DNA of 64,000 nt, taken from Pseudomonas entomophila L48. Its GTDB lineage: Bacteria; Pseudomonadota; Gammaproteobacteria; Pseudomonadales; Pseudomonadaceae. The translations under genes were made by a program, and so were the position numbers. The DNA is taken from positions 2,310,001-2,374,000 of the forward strand of contig NC_008027.1 of the NCBI RefSeq assembly GCF_000026105.1, written 5' to 3'. Below are positions 61,084 to 64,000 of this stretch, in pieces (the first letter of the stretch is position 1; each line of letters starts with the position of its first letter). The notes beneath the pieces were generated by a model. That model was not told where the DNA came from. It saw only the letters and a list, made by a program, of their open reading frames with translations, and did not search any database.

Positions 61084-62244
61084 ATGGTTTCAGCGGACCA
61101 CCCCGGCCAATCCAGCATGCCCGAAGCGCGCTATGAACAGTTGGTTCAGGCGGTGGTCGACTATGCCATCTACATGCTCGACCCGTCGGGGCATGTGGTG
61201 TCCTGGAATGCAGGGGCCCAGCGGATCAAGGGCTACCGTGCGGACGAAGTGATCGGCAAGCATTTTTCCCTGTTCTTTACTCACCAGGATTGCGCCGATG
61301 GGCGACCTGAGCGTTTGTTGCACCAGGCGCTGGAACAGGGGGTGGCGCAGGACGAAGGCTGGCGAGTGCGCAAGGACGGCACGCAGTTCTGGGCACTTGC
61401 CGCGCTGGATGTCATCCGTGACGAGCAGGGGCAAGTCATCGGCCTGGCCAAGGTGACTCGGGATATCACCGACCGTCGCGAGTCGGCCCTGCAGCTCGAT
61501 GCCATGCGCGCGCAACTGTTCCAGGCGCAGAAGCTCGAGGCGCTTGGCCAATTGACCGGGGGATTGGCACACGACTTCAACAATCTGCTGACCATCATTC
61601 TCAGCTCGGCGCGTCTGGCGGTGAACAGCCAGGACCCGGCCCGTACCCAGCGCCTGCTCGACCATATCCTCGATGCCGGGCAGCGGGGCACGCAACTGAC
61701 CCAGCAGTTGCTGAGTTTCGCCCGTCATCGTCAGCTGAGTGTGACGTTTATCGCGCCAGCCGACGTGGTGCAGGCAACGCGTGGTCTGTTGGAGCACGCC
61801 TTGCCACGGGACATTGAATGGCACGAGCAGGTCGAACCCGGTTTGCCATTGATCGAGGTCGATGCAGGTCAGTTGCAGATGGTCCTGCTCAACTTGATGT
61901 TCAACGCGCGTGACGCTATCCAGGGGGCAGGAACGATTCGCCTGGTGGTGGAATGTGTACAGTTGGCCGGTGAGGTCGAGGCGCTGCAGGGGCGCTTCGT
62001 ACGCTTCGCCATCCACGATGATGGCCAGGGAATCGAGCCGGGCGTGTTACCGCGGATCTTCGAACCCTTCTTCACCACCAAGGCCTTTGGCAAGGGCACG
62101 GGGCTCGGGCTCAGCCAGGTCTACGGTTTCGCGAAGCAGAGCAATGGCGCGATCAGCGTGGACAGTCGACTGGGCGAGGGGACCTGCATGAGCCTGTACT
62201 TACCGGCCACCCAGGCGGCCGATGACCTTGAACCCGGGAGGTAG
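61084..62244 (+). CDS. PAS-domain histidine kinase
   Basis: 386 residues from ATG 61084 (GGAG 5 bp upstream). An N-terminal PAS domain (about 15-135: DPSGHVVSWNAGAQRIKGYR) is followed by a dimerisation His in QLTGGLAHDFNNLLT, then a HATPase with N box NLMFNARDAI, G1 DDGQGIE and G2 GKGTGLGLSQVYG. No membrane segments, so a cytosolic kinase. It is followed 10 bp later by a KaiC-like gene and then a response regulator. The longer frame starts at 61015. Confidence 0.9.
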   Translation: MVSADHPGQSSMPEARYEQLVQAVVDYAIYMLDPSGHVVSWNAGAQRIKGYRADEVIGKHFSLFFTHQDCADGRPERLLHQALEQGVAQDEGWRVRKDGTQFWALAALDVIRDEQGQVIGLAKVTRDITDRRESALQLDAMRAQLFQAQKLEALGQLTGGLAHDFNNLLTIILSSARLAVNSQDPARTQRLLDHILDAGQRGTQLTQQLLSFARHRQLSVTFIAPADVVQATRGLLEHALPRDIEWHEQVEPGLPLIEVDAGQLQMVLLNLMFNARDAIQGAGTIRLVVECVQLAGEVEALQGRFVRFAIHDDGQGIEPGVLPRIFEPFFTTKAFGKGTGLGLSQVYGFAKQSNGAISVDSRLGEGTCMSLYLPATQAADDLEPGR

Positions 62245-62254
62245 GTAGACAGCC

Positions 62255-63700
62255 ATGGTAGAACAACTCAAGCGCCTGCCCACCGGTATTCCAGGGCTCG
62301 ACGCCTTGCTCAAGGGTGGGTTGGTGGCCGGCGCCTCGTACATCGTCCAGGGCCATCCGGGCTCGGGCAAGACCATCCTCGCCAACCAGCTCGCCTGCAA
62401 TCATGTGCGCGACGGTGGGCGGGTGCTGGTGGCCACCTTGCTCAGCGAGTCCCATGAGCGGTTGTTCCAGTACCTGTCGACGCTGGCCTTCTTCGATCCT
62501 TCCCAGGTGGGCGACGCCATTCAGTTCGTCAGTGCCTTCGATACGTTGGAACAGGACGGCCTGGACGCGGTGGTGCGTTTGTTGCGTCAGGAAATCGCCC
62601 GGCAGCAGGCCAGTCTCCTGATCGTCGATGGCCTGCTCAATGCCCGTTCGCGAGCGGAGACCAGCCTGGACACCAAGAAATTCGTTTCCGAATTGCAGGG
62701 GCATGCGGCATTCGCCGGCTGCACCGTGTTGCTGCTGACCAGTGCGCGCCTGGAGGAGGGCAGCCCCGAACACACCATGGTCGACGGCGTGATCGAGCTT
62801 GGAGAGCACTTGGTCGGCAGTACTGCCGTACGCCATGTCCAACTGCGCAAGACCCGTGGCAGCGGGGCATTGTCCGGACGTCATGAGTGCCTGATCGACG
62901 AGGATGGCCTGCAGATCTACCCGAGGCTGGAGTCGCTCTTCAGCCATCCCGGCGGGGAAGGTGGGCATACCGTGAACCAGGTGACCACAGGCGTCCCTGA
63001 CCTGGACATGATGCTTGGCGGCGGCCTTGCCCAAGGCTCCGTGAGCCTGCTGATGGGGCCATCCGGTGTCGGCAAGACAGCCTTGGGAGTCGCCTTCCTC
63101 GCCGCATCCAGCAAGGAATCGCCTGGGCTGCATTTCGGGTTTTACGAAACGCCGGTGCGTCTGCGCCTGAAGGCGGCGGCGCTGGGCTATGAGTTGGCTG
63201 GACTGGAGCGCGACGAAGCGGTGCGGTTGAGCTGGCAACCGACGACCGAAGGGCTGCTCGACCAGGTCGGCGAACGTTTGCTGCGCCAAGCCCGAGAGAT
63301 GGGCGCGCGGCGCGTGGTGATCGACAGCCTTGGCGCCTTTGGGCGCCTGGCGCTGGACCCGGCACGCCTGAATGCTTTTTTCCGTGCCTTGACCAGCGAA
63401 CTGCGGTCACGTGGTATCACCGTACTGCTGACCTGGGAGATGCGCGATATCTTCGGTTCGGAGATCACCGCCCCGGCGCCGGATCTGTCGAGCATCGTCG
63501 ATAACCTGATGCTGTTGCGGTTCGCTGAGCTTGAAGCCCGCCTGCACCGCGTGCTATCGATCGTCAAGGTGCGCGACAGCGACCACGACCCAGCCCTGCA
63601 GGCGTTGCACCTTGGGCCCCATGGCATCAGCCTGGGGCGTGTGTTCGACGGTGCCAGCGGTGTGCTCAGCGGTACGGCGGTCCCTCAGGGAGATCGCTGA
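62255..63700 (+). CDS. KaiC-like double RecA/P-loop ATPase
   Basis: 481 residues with two homologous ATPase domains, each beginning with a T-G-x-P-x-L-D motif (LPTGIPGLDALLKGG and VTTGVPDLDMMLGGG). Walker A motifs are GHPGSGKT at 33-40 and GPSGVGKT at about 268-275, and Walker B-type strands are LLIVDG and VVIDSL. There is no kaiA or kaiB. Members of this family in proteobacteria are linked to two-component signalling. The tight operon with a kinase and regulator suggests a shared pathway. Confidence 0.88.
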   Translation: MVEQLKRLPTGIPGLDALLKGGLVAGASYIVQGHPGSGKTILANQLACNHVRDGGRVLVATLLSESHERLFQYLSTLAFFDPSQVGDAIQFVSAFDTLEQDGLDAVVRLLRQEIARQQASLLIVDGLLNARSRAETSLDTKKFVSELQGHAAFAGCTVLLLTSARLEEGSPEHTMVDGVIELGEHLVGSTAVRHVQLRKTRGSGALSGRHECLIDEDGLQIYPRLESLFSHPGGEGGHTVNQVTTGVPDLDMMLGGGLAQGSVSLLMGPSGVGKTALGVAFLAASSKESPGLHFGFYETPVRLRLKAAALGYELAGLERDEAVRLSWQPTTEGLLDQVGERLLRQAREMGARRVVIDSLGAFGRLALDPARLNAFFRALTSELRSRGITVLLTWEMRDIFGSEITAPAPDLSSIVDNLMLLRFAELEARLHRVLSIVKVRDSDHDPALQALHLGPHGISLGRVFDGASGVLSGTAVPQGDR

Positions 63701-63712
63701 TGGGATAGTGCG

Positions 63713-64000
63713 ATGAATACCATCCTGATCGTCGATGACGAGTACCTGATAGCCGACATCCTGGGCTTTGCCCTGGAGGATGAAGGCTTTCTGGTGGAAA
63801 AGGCCAGTAACGGGCACAAGGCCCTGGATGCACTGAAAGAGAAGCGCGTGGACCTGGTGATCACCGACTATATGATGCCGGTGCAGAATGGTTTGGAGCT
63901 GGCGCGGGCGATTCGCGAGGACCCGCAACTCCCGGACCTGCCAGTGATTCTCATGAGCGGCGCGCAGGCCAGCCAGGGGCGCGATTGCCCGGAACTATTC
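63713..64000 (+). CDS. Response regulator receiver protein (3' end outside the window)
   Basis: First 96 codons visible. The receiver domain has the acidic pair in ILIVDDEYLIADIL, the phospho-Asp in VDLVITDYMMP and the Thr/Ser strand in LPVILMSGAQAS; the final Lys and any output domain are beyond the edge. ATG 63713 is 12 bp after the KaiC-like gene, so it completes a kinase-KaiC-regulator operon. Confidence 0.87.
   Translation, partial: MNTILIVDDEYLIADILGFALEDEGFLVEKASNGHKALDALKEKRVDLVITDYMMPVQNGLELARAIREDPQLPDLPVILMSGAQASQGRDCPELF

Overview
The window (GC-rich, roughly 60-65% G+C by eye) has the gene content and order of a Pseudomonas putida-group chromosome. The evidence is the nudJ-mnmA-hflD-purB run, the divergent pair of isocitrate dehydrogenases (monomeric Idh and dimeric Icd), clpS-clpA-infA-bpt-aat, ftsK-lolA-rarA-crcB-serS-cysG, tusDCBE, and many P. 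putida-type REP palindromes of the form GTAGGAGCGGCTT...AAGCCGCTCCTAC in the intergenic gaps.

Layout. 1-8.5 kb: a minus-strand housekeeping block (ribosomal oxygenase fragment, purB, hflD, mnmA, NUDIX hydrolase, idh), then icd on plus. 8.5-13.6 kb: a cold-shock protein and an N-degron cluster in which aat and bpt attach N-terminal residues, ClpS recognises them and ClpA unfolds the substrate; infA sits among them. 14-21.5 kb: a plus-strand chromosome/envelope block (ftsK, lolA, rarA, crcB, serS, cysG). 21.6-27.4 kb: minus-strand genes for a glutathionyl-hydroquinone reductase, the tusDCBE tRNA-thiolation relay with a ybiB-like gene, an NCS2 nucleobase permease and a YccA/BI-1 protein.

27.5 to about 37.1 kb is an accessory element next to a tRNA-Ser(UGA) gene. 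It carries a tyrosine integrase, a DUF4224 excisionase-like gene, small phage early genes and, at the far end, a frameshifted P2 gpS-like tail gene remnant. Embedded in it are two conspicuously AT-rich genes with the look of anti-phage cargo: a stand-alone OLD-family ATPase/TOPRIM nuclease (30.65-32.34 kb) and a RelA/SpoT-type alarmone or toxic synthetase with an unassigned C-terminal half (34.9-36.0 kb). Between them lies an alternating array of two near-identical ribbon-helix-helix-like genes on minus and three unrelated short plus-strand ORFs, one of them built of three internal repeats. Several minus-strand genes of the element share a GC-rich leader hairpin upstream of the ribosome binding site.

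37-64 kb is chromosome with mixed accessory content: a GAF-GGDEF diguanylate cyclase; a two-gene RNA-repair cassette (RNA ligase followed by an HD-plus-P-loop kinase protein); CigR-like and FosA-like genes; a GNAT acetyltransferase; an isochorismatase-fold protein lacking the catalytic Cys; a LysR/TSUP-exporter divergent pair with a perfect LysR-type palindrome; a MASE1-like GGDEF protein; an SLC13/TrkA-C permease; small envelope and lipoproteins; an HTH-PAS-PAS protein; an acyl-CoA-type cluster (SDR, APH-like phosphotransferase, SCP2, histidine phosphatase); sohB; tRNA-Cys; an HMCES/YedK-type protein; DoxX; tRNA-Leu. It ends in a signalling triad of PAS histidine kinase, KaiC-like double ATPase and response regulator, the last cut by the window edge.

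The best candidates for new biology are the defence-like cargo and RHH/small-ORF array of the tRNA-Ser element, the RNA-repair pair at 38.5-40.6 kb, the kinase-KaiC-regulator triad, and an apparently untranslated transcript candidate near 59.2-59.3 kb. All functional calls are from reading the sequence; no database search was run.
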